Origin: Peromyscus leucopus | Lineage: Eukaryota; Chordata; Mammalia; Rodentia; Cricetidae | Length of the DNA stretch: 64,000 bases | Direction: 5' to 3' | Assembly: GCF_004664715.2 (NCBI RefSeq) | Contig: NC_051064.1 | Span: forward strand, 111,862,240-111,926,239 | Part shown: positions 63,566 through 64,000 of the stretch, in pieces | Layout of the letters: the number at the start of each line of letters is the position of its first letter | Numbering within the stretch: position 1 is the stretch's first letter | The notes under the pieces: generated by a model | The model's database searches: none | Seen by the model: only the letters and a program-made list of their open reading frames with translations | What the model was told of the DNA's origin: nothing | Made by a program: the position numbers and the translations under genes

Positions 63566-64000
63566 AGAGAGCCTGTTTCCCTGACGCTGGCCCTGTTACT
63601 GGGAGGAATTACCATGGGCGGAATAACTGCCGGGGTAGGTACAGGGACCGCAGCCCTTATGGAGACCGGCCAATTCAGACAGCTCCAAGTAGCCATGAAT
63701 ACAGACATCAAAGCCCTAGAGGAATCGGTTAGTGTGTTAGAAAAATCCTTGACATCCCTATCAGAAGTAGTGCTGCCCTCAAAGAAGAATGCTGCTTCTA
63801 TGCAGATCATACTGGAGTAGTCAGGGACAACATGGCTAAATTAAGAAAAAGATTAAAACAGAGACAACAATTATTCGAGTCTCATCAGGGATGGTTTGAA
63901 GGATGGTTCAAAAGGTCACCATGGTTTACGACCCTTGTCTCCACCATTATGGGCCCCCTAATCATCCTCCTGCTCATTTTATTGTTTGGGCCATGCATCC
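63566..64000 (+). pseudogene. env: Env transmembrane subunit remnant, two frames, runs off window
   Basis: Sequence from about 63569 encodes the fusion-peptide region ([16 protein letters not shown]) and the N-terminal heptad-repeat region to about 63772. A deletion junction at 63771-63778 then removes the segment before the CX6CC motif and changes frame. The original frame stops at 63818-63820. The other frame (from 63775) stays open to the window end and shows the EECCF cysteines, a basic LRKRLKQRQ block and a hydrophobic anchor from about 63930. Deleted and frameshifted, it cannot make a working fusion protein. Confidence 0.9.

Overview
This is nuclear DNA from a muroid rodent. It carries dozens of B1, B2/B3, ID and B4 SINEs, rodent L1 tails, URR1 hAT relics, MaLR-type LTRs and several ERV2 (ERVK-type) LTR families. 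The young B1 copies share a variant 3' half (GGAAAGGCGCAAAGCTACAC, or a GGACAGGCACC form) that fits a cricetid (deer mouse, vole or hamster group) better than mouse or rat. That is recalled repeat knowledge, not a search, and I do not name a species.

Layout. 1-28 kb is repeat-rich intergenic or intronic DNA. Its main elements are five LTRs of one ERV2-like family, two of them bounding a 4.0-kb non-autonomous provirus (14286-18323) with a perfect 6-bp target duplication inside an older MIR. 28.4-29.5 kb is a CpG island holding the only gene-like structure of a host gene: a candidate first coding exon on the minus strand (ATG at 28952, strong Kozak, consensus donor) with a (CGG)n tract in its leader, and a candidate divergent non-coding first exon on the plus strand (donor at 29492). 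30-48 kb is again SINE/L1/MIR-rich sequence with no exon I can support. 48.6-53.0 kb holds a degenerate tandem array with a unit of about 21 bp, broken up by SINEs and an LTR. 53-62.9 kb is a mixture of SINEs, MaLR and ERV2 LTRs and an L1 tail.

The last kilobase (62972-64000) is the start of a defective gammaretroviral copy: R-U5, a primer-binding site, a short leader, then directly the end of integrase, an env leader and a broken transmembrane subunit. It starts at R with no U3, and the leader-to-integrase join lies where env mRNA is normally spliced, so it may be a LINE-mobilised retrocopy of spliced env RNA. It runs off the window.

No complete protein-coding gene, tRNA, rRNA, CRISPR array or prokaryotic feature was found. 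Repeat-family names (mys-like, RMER17-like, MaLR, URR1, MIR) are pattern recognition and the least certain part of the annotation; target duplications, terminal TG/CA bases and repeat boundaries were read directly from the sequence.
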